Part shown: positions 48,037-57,006 of the stretch, piece by piece | Layout of the letters: each line of letters opens with the position of its first letter | How positions within the stretch are numbered: the stretch's first letter is position 1 | DNA from: Alphaproteobacteria bacterium | GTDB taxonomy: Bacteria; Pseudomonadota; Alphaproteobacteria; Thalassobaculales; Thalassobaculaceae | Direction of reading: 5' to 3' | Assembly (NCBI GenBank): GCA_022822665.1 | Contig: JAJEAR010000027.1 | Span: 88,869-152,868, forward strand | DNA length: 64,000 nucleotides | Notes under the pieces: model-generated | What the model was told of the DNA's origin: nothing | The model's database searches: none | Seen by the model: only the letters and a program-made list of their open reading frames with translations | Position numbers and translations under genes: made by a program

Positions 48037-48890
48037 CGTCGTTTCCTTGGGGTGCAGCACCGGGCCGTTTACGACCGTGAAGCGCCGATATACGTCCGCG
48101 CCCGACACCGGACAAGGGAAGGCACGGCATTCGAGCGTCTGGAAAGAGGCGCTCCACACCAAGGCGCATATCGCGCACGGCCTGGGTCACGGTCCGCACC
48201 GTGCCCGCGCAGGTATCGAGCCCCTTGTGACCGTTGTTCGGCCTGTAGACCAACGGATCTCCAGGGCCCTGGTCCTGGAAACGGACGCGTGGGCGCTCGA
48301 GGTCCCGACGGTGCGAACGGAACGTCGCGGGCGTGCGATCGCACCAACGCCTCCGTGGTGGACAGGAGGGCGTGTGCGTCGGGCGCGGAACGCGTTCCCC
48401 GTTCTACACCACGGAGTTCGACCGTTTCCTGCTCCGGTTGCAATCGGGGCAGGTGCCAGCGCACCATGGCCGGGTGGAGGGCAATGCAAGTGACTGTTGC
48501 CCTGCCGATCCTGGCGGTGCCGTGGGTGTGTCCCGCGCCGGGCATGAGGACGGGCGTCGACACCCGGTCGGACACTATGGTGAAACCGCGTGAACTTCCC
48601 GGGTATCTGAAGGCCGTCGGTGTGCGTCCGGAACGGTTCGACGCGCTCGCCTGCGACGCTGCCTGCCGGACACTCCGGGCCGGAGGGCACACGGCAATGG
48701 CGGTCATGGCGAAAGCGCGCGAAGCCCGAACCCGGTTGGCGGGCGGGTTGACGGAACGCCCGAACCGGGGCTCGGCATCGCGTTCGGGTCCGGCGGCATG
48801 GCTGCGGCCGGGCAGTTCGGGGAACGTCTCATGCGCGTCAGGCCCGTCGATGCGTGCTGAACTGTTCCGGCGCTCGGCATAGTTCCCGCT
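48037..48890. other. Decayed interval with copy B of the duplicated segment
   Basis: About 850 bases with no intact gene. Several medium frames exist on both strands, none family-like. Copy B of the diverged duplication occupies 48450-48604. The stretch looks like the debris of one or more lost small genes. Confidence 0.5.
48450..48604. repeat. Copy B of a diverged duplicated segment
   Basis: Direct-orientation partner of 47651-47776, about 800 bases away. On the minus strand both copies can be read with a similar peptide (IALH-AM/VAR-HL, and RGFT-VS nearby), which hints that the duplication once covered coding sequence. Confidence 0.65.
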
Positions 48891-50159
48891 TTGCCGTCAG
48901 ATCCGAAATCGAACACCGGCCCCGATCCCGGCCGCGGAATGTACCGCGGCTGGTGGGTGGTGGCTGGCGGGTTCATCATGGCGTTCTACGGTTGGGGCGT
49001 CGGGTTCTACGGCCATGGGTTCTACATGGTCGTGCTGGGCCGCTCGACCGGCTGGTCGGTCGCCACGCTGTCGAGCGTCGTTTCGGTATTCTGGCTGGCG
49101 AACGTGGCTGCCAGCCTCGCACTGGGGCGGTTCATCGACCGTTTCGGCGCGCGCCCGGTGGTGGTTTACGGTGCGCTCGCCATGGCGGCAAGCTGCCTTG
49201 CGCTGGCGGCGTTCGAGACCGGGTACCTTGAGGAGCGCTGGCAGCTTTTCGCGATCTTCGCGCTGATGGGCAGCGCCTATCCCGGTCTGGCGGCCATGGC
49301 GGTCAGTGCCACGCTGCTGCCGTGGTTCAGGCGCCGCCTCGGCCTCGCCCTCGGCATTGCGCTCACGGGAGCGAGCGCCGGCGGTGCAGTCATGCCACCG
49401 CTGATGGCGTGGGCCTCGGCCAGGTACGGGTTCGGCCCTGCCATGACAGGCATCGGCGCAGCGCTCGTCCTCTCAGTGCTGCCGGTCGCAGCGCTCCTGG
49501 TCCGGCCTCCGAAGGGCAGGGAAGCAGCCCGGGAAACGGGACCGGCCGCCGGCGCTTCGATGCGAAGAGCGATCCCGGCGCGGCGCATTCTCGGCAGCGT
49601 GCGGTTCTGGACCATCGTGTCGGCCTGCGGCCTCTCGCTCGGTGCGCAGGTCGGGTTCCTGATGCACCAGATACCGCTGCTGCAGAGCGCACTGGATCTG
49701 TCCGGGGCAGCTTGGGCCGTCAGCACCGCAGCACTGAGCGCGGCGGTGGGCCGATTTGTGCTGGGAATGCTGAGCGCCCGCTTCCCTCTGCCGGTCCTGG
49801 CCGCGGGCTGCTATCTGGTCCAGGCGTCCGGGCTGCTATTGCTGCTGGCCGGCGAGCCGCCGGTGTTGCTGTTCGCCGCCTCCGCCATCGCCGGTTTCGT
49901 CATCGGCTGCATCGTGATGCTGCCGCCGCTGCTGCTGGTGGACAGCTTCGGACAGGACGGGTACGGCACGGCGTACGGCGTGACAGAAGCGACCATGTTC
50001 GTCATGGCGGGCCTTGCGACGGCAGCCAGCGGCTGGATCTTCGATGCGAGCGGCTCCTACGACGCACCGCTCCTCGGCCTCGCGGGCCTGCATCTGCTCG
50101 CGGTTCTCCTGATCCTCTGGCATGGCCGGCGGCAGCGAACCGGCGAAGACACGCAATGA
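48891..50159 (+). CDS. MFS transporter, monocarboxylate/OFA-like group
   Basis: 422 residues from a TTG at 48891; an ATG at 48939 (MYRGWWVVAGGF) at the conserved start of helix 1 is an equally good choice because neither has a strong ribosome-binding site. About 12 hydrophobic helices; RGWWVVAGGFIMAFYGWGVG and LGRFIDRFGARPVVVYGALA (motif A region) and ALTGASAGGAVMPPLMAW are typical of the oxalate/formate-antiporter-like and monocarboxylate MFS groups. A lone gene between two decayed regions; substrate unknown. Confidence 0.88.
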   Translation: MPSDPKSNTGPDPGRGMYRGWWVVAGGFIMAFYGWGVGFYGHGFYMVVLGRSTGWSVATLSSVVSVFWLANVAASLALGRFIDRFGARPVVVYGALAMAASCLALAAFETGYLEERWQLFAIFALMGSAYPGLAAMAVSATLLPWFRRRLGLALGIALTGASAGGAVMPPLMAWASARYGFGPAMTGIGAALVLSVLPVAALLVRPPKGREAARETGPAAGASMRRAIPARRILGSVRFWTIVSACGLSLGAQVGFLMHQIPLLQSALDLSGAAWAVSTAALSAAVGRFVLGMLSARFPLPVLAAGCYLVQASGLLLLLAGEPPVLLFAASAIAGFVIGCIVMLPPLLLVDSFGQDGYGTAYGVTEATMFVMAGLATAASGWIFDASGSYDAPLLGLAGLHLLAVLLILWHGRRQRTGEDTQ

Positions 50160-50177
50160 GGACCGGGCCTTGCCTGT

Positions 50178-50346
50178 CCGAACCCCGTGCGGGGTGCGCC
50201 GCAGGAAACAGCAACCCGTGGCCGTGCGCCGCAGTGACAAGCTGGCTGGTCACGCGGGCCGAGCGGTCGGTCACCAGTACGAAATGGCGCGGTGGCAACC
50301 ATTGTGCCCAATGCCAATGCGCCCTGGATCCACTCGCTCCTGTCAT
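50178..50346 (-). pseudogene. Transposase internal fragment (DDE group, likely IS701-like)
   Basis: On the minus strand WAQWLPPRHFVLVTDRSARV, followed by a Pro/Arg-rich PAHPARGSDRQGP, resembles the core of DDE transposases where W-LP-R-FVLV-D-S surrounds a catalytic Asp. Only this piece is recognisable; the flanks to 50,780 give no further matches. It may come from the same transposase type as the remnant at 10.4 kb. Confidence 0.4.
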
Positions 50347-50788
50347 GTCTCCCTCTTGCGCCGCGCCGGCGCGGCAACCTCCGTTTCGAGGTTCCGCGTT
50401 GGAAAAGACCGGTCTTCCATGACTGTCCGAGCGGAGGGATCGGTGGCCTGCGGAGATGAGCGCGGCATCACGGGGGTCATTGCAGTCGAAGGTGACGCGC
50501 GTGGCGTCGATGTCCGCCGCAATGGCGGGCGCACGCGACGCCGGCGGGTGTGATCGAATCGCAGCGCTTGCGCCATCAACTTCGCCGCTTCGGCCTTCAG
50601 CTTCTCGACCGCAGCCGCCGGTTACTTCCGATCAAGTTCCATGGGCATGTCCTCTGGCAAGCGTGGCGTGATGGCGTCGAGGCGGAAAACGGGACCGGAG
50701 TCGCCACCGACCGGCGGCCTTGGCGAGCTCCTGGTCTGTATCAAGGGTGGGACCAGCCTGCTTGTCCCCGCAGCTCAAGTAGTCAGGT
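50347..50788. other. Unassigned interval between transposase remnant and HEPN gene
   Basis: About 440 bases. A minus-strand stretch reads VEKLKAEAAKLMAQALRF, a plausible amphipathic helix, but it is flanked by stops and frame breaks and could not be assigned to a family. Confidence 0.4.
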
Positions 50789-51250
50789 TCAGCTCCGGGA
50801 GCGGAACAGGACCAAGACCGCAAAGGACCTGCGCTCTCGGCGGTCGGCGTTCTCGAATTCCCGGAGAACGGCGCGGGCGTCTAGGATGAAACGCTCGACG
50901 TTGCTCTTGTAGAAAACGGCGAGCGGGTCGTAGTCCGCCCGGTGCCGCTGGTCCTGCAGATCAACAAACAGGCTCGCGAAGTCGCGGATCTCGTCGGGGA
51001 ACAAACGCGTCTCCCGGCTGCGGCAAACCTCCTGCGCCCGGCTGTGGTTCACGGCGCGGTAGATACGGACCCAGCCCGGTTGCCCGCGCATGTTCCGGTT
51101 GAACAACTCGTCGGCGCAGCACTCGGCAAGGCCGTGAAACAAGGCATAGTACGCCGTGCTCACGGCACGCCGAAGGTCCGATTCGAGCGGTCTGCCTCGG
51201 CCGGCGGGAAGGAGGTTCGCGGCGGAGGTGAGGAGGTCAGACGGTCTCAG
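50789..51250 (-). CDS. HEPN-domain protein, possible RNase toxin
   Basis: About 153 residues. LESDLRRAVSTAYYALFHGL and AECCADELFNR are the first helix pair of the HEPN fold, followed by GWVRIYRAVNHSRAQEVC, which contains an Arg-x6-His spacing like the HEPN RNase motif, and FASLFVDLQDQRHRADYDPL. No ATG, GTG or TTG lies near the expected N-terminus; the best-placed codon is a CTG at 51250, overlapping the stop of the upstream small gene by 14 bases. The start is therefore uncertain, and the gene may have lost its start codon. HEPN proteins of this size often act as toxins with a small partner. Confidence 0.7.
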   Translation of the reverse strand: MRPSDLLTSAANLLPAGRGRPLESDLRRAVSTAYYALFHGLAECCADELFNRNMRGQPGWVRIYRAVNHSRAQEVCRSRETRLFPDEIRDFASLFVDLQDQRHRADYDPLAVFYKSNVERFILDARAVLREFENADRRERRSFAVLVLFRSRS

Positions 51251-51572
51251 GCTTGAGGTCCCTGGCGTCGGCCTTGGCGACGAGATGCATGCTCGGGAAC
51301 GCGTCGACGCCCATGTCCCACAGGATGTCCTGGATGCGGGTGCGAAGGCTGTACTTGGAGGGGACGGCGAGGTCGCCGGAGTCGCCATCGTAGACCGCCC
51401 AGACCTCGACCATGTCGCTGCCGCTCCATGAGGTGCGCAGTTCGACCCAGATATTGGTGAAGCCGACGTCGGGGTGGCAGACGACAACGGCGTCCTTGAT
51501 CGCGGCTTCGACGTCTTCAAGGTGTGCGTCCGCGTTCAAGTGAGGTACCTGCCACACTGTCGTTGGTTCCAC
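51237..51572 (-). CDS. Small conserved-looking protein paired with the HEPN gene
   Basis: 111 residues from the ATG at 51572. LNADAHLEDVEAAIKDAVVV, FTNIWVELRTSWSGSDMVEV and RTRIQDILWDMGVDAFPSMH give a compact alpha/beta protein rich in acidic residues. It does not carry the GSRARG motif of MNT nucleotidyltransferases, the usual HEPN partner. Not recognised as a named family. Its end overlaps the HEPN reading frame, so it could be the antitoxin or a regulatory partner; this rests on context only. Confidence 0.65.
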   Translation of the reverse strand: MEPTTVWQVPHLNADAHLEDVEAAIKDAVVVCHPDVGFTNIWVELRTSWSGSDMVEVWAVYDGDSGDLAVPSKYSLRTRIQDILWDMGVDAFPSMHLVAKADARDLKPETV

Positions 51573-52100
51573 TCGTCTGCGACGGGGATTAGATCAGAAC
51601 GGGCGGTCGAGGACAAACTCGCGGACGGCACGCCGTCTGCCCTACCACGGAGATGGGCCGGGCATGTGTGAGGGCGGCGGAGTATTATACTCCCAAGGCG
51701 AAGCGGAGGACGGCGCATGACCAACGCTCTGGTGCACGCCAGTCTCGAAACGCCGCCAGGCGCGGCGGTATCCTGATGATGACCACAACCACGCACCCGT
51801 TCGGCAACGTCTACGACGGGCACCCGTCGTGTTGCACGGCGGAACACATCAAGACCCGGTCCAGCGACGCAGACACTGAACGGGATGTGCACGAGGTCTA
51901 CAAGTACAAGTGCGTCAAGCTCGCGGAGTTCGTGAACCGGCCTCCCGAAGCGCTGGTCACCCTGGCTGCGAAGACGTTGATCTTCCCACGTCGCGGGTCG
52001 CGCGATTGAGGCACCGGAGAGTGTGGATGAAAGGACCTGAGCGACGGCCTCGATCCATAGCGGGGCAGGGCCAGGCCGGACAGGCCCGGCATCTTCGGAA
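51573..52100. other. Upstream region of the HEPN pair and of the acyl-CoA module
   Basis: About 530 bases. A short inverted repeat GAGTA-TTA-TACTC near 51681 overlaps a TATTATACT stretch and could be a promoter or operator. Plus-strand frames (for example 51777-52009) give no family match. No other feature is visible. Confidence 0.4.
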
Positions 52101-52556
52101 ATGTCGATGCCTGTAAACCGGTCCAGTCCCGAGATCGCCGAGCTGCAGCCCGGGGTCACCACCGAACCCGGAACGCGCGGCGACGTCCGGCTGGTCGGCC
52201 GGCGTTGCACAGCGTGCGGCGTGCGTGTCTTTCCCGCGCGTCTGCGCTGCGTATCCTGCTTTTCGGAACGCTTGGAGCGGGTGGTGCTGAGCCGCCTCGG
52301 CAAGGTCGACGCCTTTACAGTCGTCCGCGAGGCGCCGCCCGGTTACCACGGTCCCGTGCCCTATGTCCTCGGACAGGTCGTGTTCGACAACGACATCGTC
52401 GCCCTCAGCCATCTTGTCGGAAAGCCCGTCGACGACTGGCGGCGCGGGGACATCGTGGCGAGCTACGTCCTCGAACTTCCGGCGGGCAGCAAACAGGTGC
52501 CCCATCGAACCTTCGCGTTCCAACCTGCCTCCCCGCAGGACCTGGCGGAGGCATGA
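52101..52556 (+). CDS. DUF35 / OB-fold zinc-ribbon acyl-CoA-associated protein
   Basis: 151 residues. LVGRRCTACGVRVFPARLRC with Cys36, Cys39, Cys50 and Cys53 forms the rubredoxin-like zinc ribbon, followed by the OB fold (LSRLGKVDAFTVVREAP, VPYVLGQVVFDNDIVALSHL). Such proteins bind acyl-CoA and form a complex with SCP-x/thiolase-like enzymes encoded next to them, as here. Its stop codon overlaps an ATG in the thiolase frame by four bases. The Zn ribbon and OB domain are complete. Confidence 0.92.
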   Translation: MSMPVNRSSPEIAELQPGVTTEPGTRGDVRLVGRRCTACGVRVFPARLRCVSCFSERLERVVLSRLGKVDAFTVVREAPPGYHGPVPYVLGQVVFDNDIVALSHLVGKPVDDWRRGDIVASYVLELPAGSKQVPHRTFAFQPASPQDLAEA

Positions 52557-52579
52557 AGCCCGCACACCCGGAGGAGAAC

Positions 52580-53698
52580 ATGGGTCGCGCATTTGTCATC
52601 GGAATCGGGCTGACCGCCTTCGGCCGCCACCCGGCCCGCAGCGTCGAGGACCTGGCCGCGGAGGCAATCATCGCAGCGTGCGAGGATGCCGGCGTGGAAT
52701 GGCGCCGGGTCGAGCAGTTCTACGCCGCGCATGTCAACCAGGGCGTTGCCGCCGGCCAGCGTGTCATCAGGGAGGTCGGTCCTTCCGGGATACCGGTCTT
52801 GAACATCGAAAACTGTTCGGCGGCGGCCTCCACCGCGGTGCGCGAGGCCAGTCTGGCCGTGCGCAGCGGGGAGATGGACCTGGTCGTCGTCTGCGGTTTC
52901 GAGAAGATGCAGCACGGCGTTCTGCTCAATGTCCATCCGGAGCACAGCCCGGAGGTCGCCACCGGGACCACGGTGTTGCCGATGCGCTTTGCCCTCATGG
53001 CGCAGAAGCACATGGACCGGTTCGACACGACGATGGAGCAGATCGCGGGCGTGTGCGTGAAGAACAGGTCGCACGCGCGCTACAACGCCAAGGCGCAATA
53101 TCGCGCCGAGCTGTCGCTTGAAGATGTCCTGGGATCGCGCATGATCTGCGACCCGATCACGCTGTTCCAATGCAGCCCGACGACCGACGGGGCCGCCGCC
53201 GCCGTGATCTGTTCCGGGAGCTTCGCGGCGCGTCACGGATGCAGCCGGGCGGTCGAGCTGCGTGCGAGCGGTCTCGTTTCCGACATCGACGAACAGGCCC
53301 ACAACGTCTTCGACCTCGAAATGGTCCGCAGCAACGCTTCCGGCGTCTACGAACGGGCCGGTATCGGTCCCGGCGACCTCGACGTGGTCGAGGTTCACGA
53401 CTGCTTTTCCGTTGCCGAGATCATTGCCTACGAGAAACTCGGCCTGTGCCCGGAGGGCGAAGGGGGGCGGCTGCTGGACGAGGGGGCGACCCGGCTGGGC
53501 GGTCGCATACCGGTCAATCCGAGCGGCGGCCTGCTGTCCAAGGGGCATCCGCTTGGTGCGACCGGCCTCGGACAGATCGCCGAAATCGTCACACAGCTGC
53601 GCGGCGAGGCCGGTGAGCGCCAGGTCCCGGGAGCCAGGGTCGGCCTGACCTCGAACATGGGAATGTGGTCAAGCTGCATCCACGTGCTGAGCGTCTGA
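52580..53698 (+). CDS. Thiolase-like protein (SCP-x / acetyl-CoA acetyltransferase group)
   Basis: 372 residues from the ATG at 52580, which follows GGAGGAGAAC; an upstream ATG at 52553 overlaps the DUF35 stop. PVLNIENCSAAASTAVREAS has the nucleophilic Cys79, VVEVHDCFSVAE follows, and GGLLSKGHPLGATGLGQIAE holds the conserved His/Gly loop. These lipid-transfer-type thiolases, together with DUF35 partners, act in beta-oxidation-like side-chain cleavage of CoA esters. Here the partner ligase gene lies convergently downstream. Confidence 0.92.
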   Translation: MGRAFVIGIGLTAFGRHPARSVEDLAAEAIIAACEDAGVEWRRVEQFYAAHVNQGVAAGQRVIREVGPSGIPVLNIENCSAAASTAVREASLAVRSGEMDLVVVCGFEKMQHGVLLNVHPEHSPEVATGTTVLPMRFALMAQKHMDRFDTTMEQIAGVCVKNRSHARYNAKAQYRAELSLEDVLGSRMICDPITLFQCSPTTDGAAAAVICSGSFAARHGCSRAVELRASGLVSDIDEQAHNVFDLEMVRSNASGVYERAGIGPGDLDVVEVHDCFSVAEIIAYEKLGLCPEGEGGRLLDEGATRLGGRIPVNPSGGLLSKGHPLGATGLGQIAEIVTQLRGEAGERQVPGARVGLTSNMGMWSSCIHVLSV

Positions 53699-53714
53699 CG
53701 GGCCCCGCTCCTGG

Positions 53715-55274
53715 TCAGATGCGCCGGTCGCGATCGTGCCAGAACGCCTGGCGCACCTCCCTTCTCAGGATCTTTCCGTAGCCGCTCTTGGGGAGTGATT
53801 CGACGATGGTGGCGGACCGCGGGCGCTTGTCGGACGGCAGGCGCTCCCTGCACCACTCCACCAGTTCCGCGCCATCCAGCCGGCGTCCGCGCCGCGGCGC
53901 TGCAACCACGTGCACCGTCTCGCCCCATTGCTCGTTCGGCACGCCCACGGCGACCGCCTCCAGCAGGTCGGGATGGCGGTAGAGCACTTCCTCGATGTCC
54001 CGCGGATACACGTTGTTGCCGCCGGTGATGATGACGTCCTTCTTGCGGTCGGTGAGATAGAGGAAACCGTCCTCGTCCAGTTTTCCGATATCCCCCGTGC
54101 GCTGCCACTGTCCTTCGCGCAGCTCTTCCGTTGCCTCCTCGTTGCCCAGGTATCCGACCATCAGGTGATCGCCCGCCGTGACGATCTCGCCCTCCGTGCC
54201 GGCCGGCTGGAGGGTTCCCGCATCGTCCATGATCCCAACCCGGACGAAGCTGAGCGGCCGGCCGGCCGAAGCCAGCACATGGGCCCGGGCCGGGTTGGCA
54301 ACCGCTTCGACATGCTCACTCCGGCCCAGGTAGCTGATCAGCTGCGGAGCTTCCCACTGTCCGTATCCCTGCACCAGGACCGGTCCCCAGCGCTCATGGG
54401 TTTCCCGAATGCGCTCCGCAGCCATCGGGGCCCCGCCGTACACCACGGTGTGCAGGCTGGAGGTGTCGAACGACCCTGATCCGGGCAGGTCGAGCATCAT
54501 CTGGATCGTGCTGGGAACGAGAACGGTCGTGGTCACCCGGTCGCGTTCGATCACCTCGTAGACGCGCCTCGCATCGAACTGCTCGAGGACGCGTTGCGAG
54601 GCGCCGCGCACCAGATGCGGAATGACCATGCATCCTGTAGCGAAGGACAGTGGCGTGGCGTGCAACAGCACGTCGGTCTCGCACGCATGGCTGAAGGGAT
54701 CGACGAGATGGTTGCGGACGAGGACCAGCCAGTTCGCCTGGGACAGCAGGACGCCCTTGGGTCGGCCGGTGGTTCCCGAGGTGTAGTAGACGGAGTGCGG
54801 ATGATGTTCTTCGACGGTCCAGTGCGCCGGCGCCGGATCGTGGCGTTGGATCAGGTCTTCGTAGTGCAGGCCCCGGTCGGGGCCTTCACCGACCATGATG
54901 AAGAACTCGACGCCCGGCAGCCGGTCGCGCAGCGCGTCCACGTGGTCGGCGAATCCGGCGCCGAAGATCAGCGCACGCGCTCCGCAATGATTGATGCAGT
55001 GGGTGTGGTCGTCCGCGGAGCCGCGGGCGTTGAGCAGCGTGCGGACATAGCCGAAACGGGCAGCCATGATGTCGGTCTCGATTGCCTCGATGGAGTTGCG
55101 TTGCAGCGAGGCAATCCGGTCTCCCCGACCGAGCCCCAGCGCCGCCAGGGCGGAGCCCAGCCGGTTCGTGCGCTCGCCCAGCTCCGTGAAACCGACACTG
55201 CGATTTTCGTCGAACACTGCTGTTTGGTTGTGGAACTTCCGGATCGCACCGCTGATCAGCACATCGAGATTCAC
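53715..55274 (-). CDS. Acyl-CoA synthetase (AMP-forming ligase)
   Basis: 519 residues. The ATP-binding SVYYTSGTTGRPKGVL motif lies at residues 161-176. YGQWEAPQLISYLG, GEIVTAGDHLMVGYLGNEEA and the hinge to the C-terminal domain (RTGDIGKLDEDGFLYLTDRK) follow, and SLPKSGYGKILRREVR contains the catalytic Lys. It activates a carboxylic acid to its CoA thioester, providing substrate for the neighbouring thiolase. Fatty or aromatic acid specificity is not decidable. Convergent with the thiolase gene, with only 16 bases between. Confidence 0.93.
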   Translation of the reverse strand: MNLDVLISGAIRKFHNQTAVFDENRSVGFTELGERTNRLGSALAALGLGRGDRIASLQRNSIEAIETDIMAARFGYVRTLLNARGSADDHTHCINHCGARALIFGAGFADHVDALRDRLPGVEFFIMVGEGPDRGLHYEDLIQRHDPAPAHWTVEEHHPHSVYYTSGTTGRPKGVLLSQANWLVLVRNHLVDPFSHACETDVLLHATPLSFATGCMVIPHLVRGASQRVLEQFDARRVYEVIERDRVTTTVLVPSTIQMMLDLPGSGSFDTSSLHTVVYGGAPMAAERIRETHERWGPVLVQGYGQWEAPQLISYLGRSEHVEAVANPARAHVLASAGRPLSFVRVGIMDDAGTLQPAGTEGEIVTAGDHLMVGYLGNEEATEELREGQWQRTGDIGKLDEDGFLYLTDRKKDVIITGGNNVYPRDIEEVLYRHPDLLEAVAVGVPNEQWGETVHVVAAPRRGRRLDGAELVEWCRERLPSDKRPRSATIVESLPKSGYGKILRREVRQAFWHDRDRRI

Positions 55275-55558
55275 CCTGCTTTCCTCCTGTGGCGCACTGA
55301 TGGGAACGCACCCGCGACCCGGAACGACGTATCGTCGGCCATGTTACCTCGTCGCGACGAGCGAACCGATGTCAATTGCGGGCGGTACTCCCGGGTTCTC
55401 CGGCGGCAGCAGAAGGACCCGGTCGGGAGAACGATGTACGGGTGGGCCGGCGCGGATTCGGAGACCACCCCGGGTGCCGGCGCGAGGCGTTGCGTGGTCT
55501 GGCTCGCCCGCTTCACGCACGTGCCGCCTGGTCGTGCTGCCGACAGTCAGTGCCGTCA

Positions 55559-56458
55559 TCACTCCTGTTTCGAATGCCCGAGCCGGAACTCCGCGGTTAT
55601 CGCGCAGTGATCGGGATGCGGGCCCTGTGCGGGGACCTCCCGGAACGAACCGGTTACCGACATTGCTTCCGTGCCACCTCCGATCACCATGTGGTCGATG
55701 AACGCCGGGTAACGCGGATCGCAGCGGAACGGCACGCCCCTGGTCAGCAGGCGCAGTGGTGCCGCAGGTGACGACAGCCGCCGCCAGGCCCAGTCTCCCG
55801 CAAGCGCCAGGCGGCGGTTGAAGTCGCCGAGTATCACGAAAGCCGTACCCTGCGTCCGCCTGGCGTCGGCCCATTCCCCGAGGTATTCGATTTGACCGCG
55901 AAGGGTCGCGCAGGCTTCCCGTGCCCTGCTGTCATCGTCCTGCTCCGCGCCCCAGCACCCGGTCCTGAGATGGACTGACAGCAGGCGCAGATCCCGCTCG
56001 CCTGCCGTAACCGTGATGTCGGTCGCCCATCTCTGGAACGCATCCCGTGAGCCAAGAGCCTCCAGGTCCGGATTGCGCCGGTATGCAATTCCGTGCCGCA
56101 CGGCGAAGCCTGTCGCCAGATGACCGAGCCGTGCGTCGGGCTTGTGCCAGCAGGTGCGGCCCGGTCCCCTCGCCGGTCGGCGCGACATCTCGATCCGCCA
56201 TTCGGACGCCGGAAATACCCGTCGCGCCGCTGCCGCATTCTCGACCTCCTGGAACGCGACGATATCGGCGTCCAGTTCCCCGATACGCCTGGCGAGTGCA
56301 GCGTAGTCGGCAGGCTTGCGCCCGACGCAGCCGTCGCCATCAGTGTCGTCCAGGTGCTCCAGGTTCCAGGCGGCAATACGCAGGTCTCCGGCGACCGCCA
56401 TCGGCGATGCCGCTGACAGGACCAGCAACGCCAGTATCGCGTATCCGTGCACCCGCAT
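55559..56458 (-). CDS. Secreted endonuclease/exonuclease/phosphatase (EEP) family protein
   Basis: 299 residues from the ATG at 56458, with GAGAGGAACTGCG upstream; the frame is open further but lacks a signal. Signal peptide GYAILALLVLSAASPMAVAG. The DNase I-like metal motifs are in order: RIAAWNLEHL, VAFQEVENAAAA, LLSVHLRTGCW, VILGDFNRRLA, IDHMVIGG and PDHCAITAEF. It hydrolyses phosphodiesters or phosphomonoesters outside the cytoplasm, for instance extracellular nucleic acid. Two cysteines near TCWH and GCWG could form a disulfide. Alone between an acyl-CoA ligase and the hydantoinase gene. Confidence 0.9.
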   Translation of the reverse strand: MRVHGYAILALLVLSAASPMAVAGDLRIAAWNLEHLDDTDGDGCVGRKPADYAALARRIGELDADIVAFQEVENAAAARRVFPASEWRIEMSRRPARGPGRTCWHKPDARLGHLATGFAVRHGIAYRRNPDLEALGSRDAFQRWATDITVTAGERDLRLLSVHLRTGCWGAEQDDDSRAREACATLRGQIEYLGEWADARRTQGTAFVILGDFNRRLALAGDWAWRRLSSPAAPLRLLTRGVPFRCDPRYPAFIDHMVIGGGTEAMSVTGSFREVPAQGPHPDHCAITAEFRLGHSKQE

Positions 56459-57006
56459 CGCAGTTCCTCTCGTCAAGTCGCATCCCCAGTGTCCCGCAGC
56501 GTCCTGCCTGCAGTGCCGCCGGTCAGCCGGCCCAACCACCCGGGCAGGTCAGCGTGCATCGCCACCGGACAGCCTGGACCGGGTCCCGGAGTACCGCCTC
56601 GCGGGCGGCATCCATCCGGTGACCGGGCGGTGTCGGCCACACCCCGGGCGCCAGGCGCATCCAAGCCGGATCGCTCGCGCCACCGCAATCAGGAACCGAC
56701 GGCACGGTGTCGGGGATGGTACCGGTTTTCGGCATCATGAGAACCTTCACGCGCGGCGCGGGACATGCCCCTGTCCGAGGCAGGAACATCGCCTGCAAGG
56801 AGATCCCGACCGGCGCTCGGGCAGGCGTTGGCGCATGGAAGCCCTGTCGCGGGTCCCCGGTTGCTTTCCCGGATAACGGCAACGCGTCCGGAACCGCGTG
56901 TGCGAGTGACCCTCTCGACAACCACTGATACAGTGGCACCGGACAGTCGGATCCCGCCGGCCGGTGGCCGGTTCATGCCTGGTTCGCTGTCCGGATCATT
57001 TCTGGG
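56459..57006. other. Divergent intergenic region between the EEP gene and the fused hydantoinase
   Basis: About 550 bases without a gene-like frame or clear promoter boxes. It should hold the promoters of both divergent genes. Confidence 0.4.

Noticed and set aside
48470..48882. Plus-strand frame with MVKPRELPGYLKAVGVRP as a possible small gene
   Set aside because: No ribosome-binding site, overlaps repeat copy B, and no recognised family; more likely debris.
51777..52009. Small plus-strand frame starting MMTTTTHPFGNVYDG
   Set aside because: No family resemblance and weak start context; listed only as unassigned intergenic sequence.
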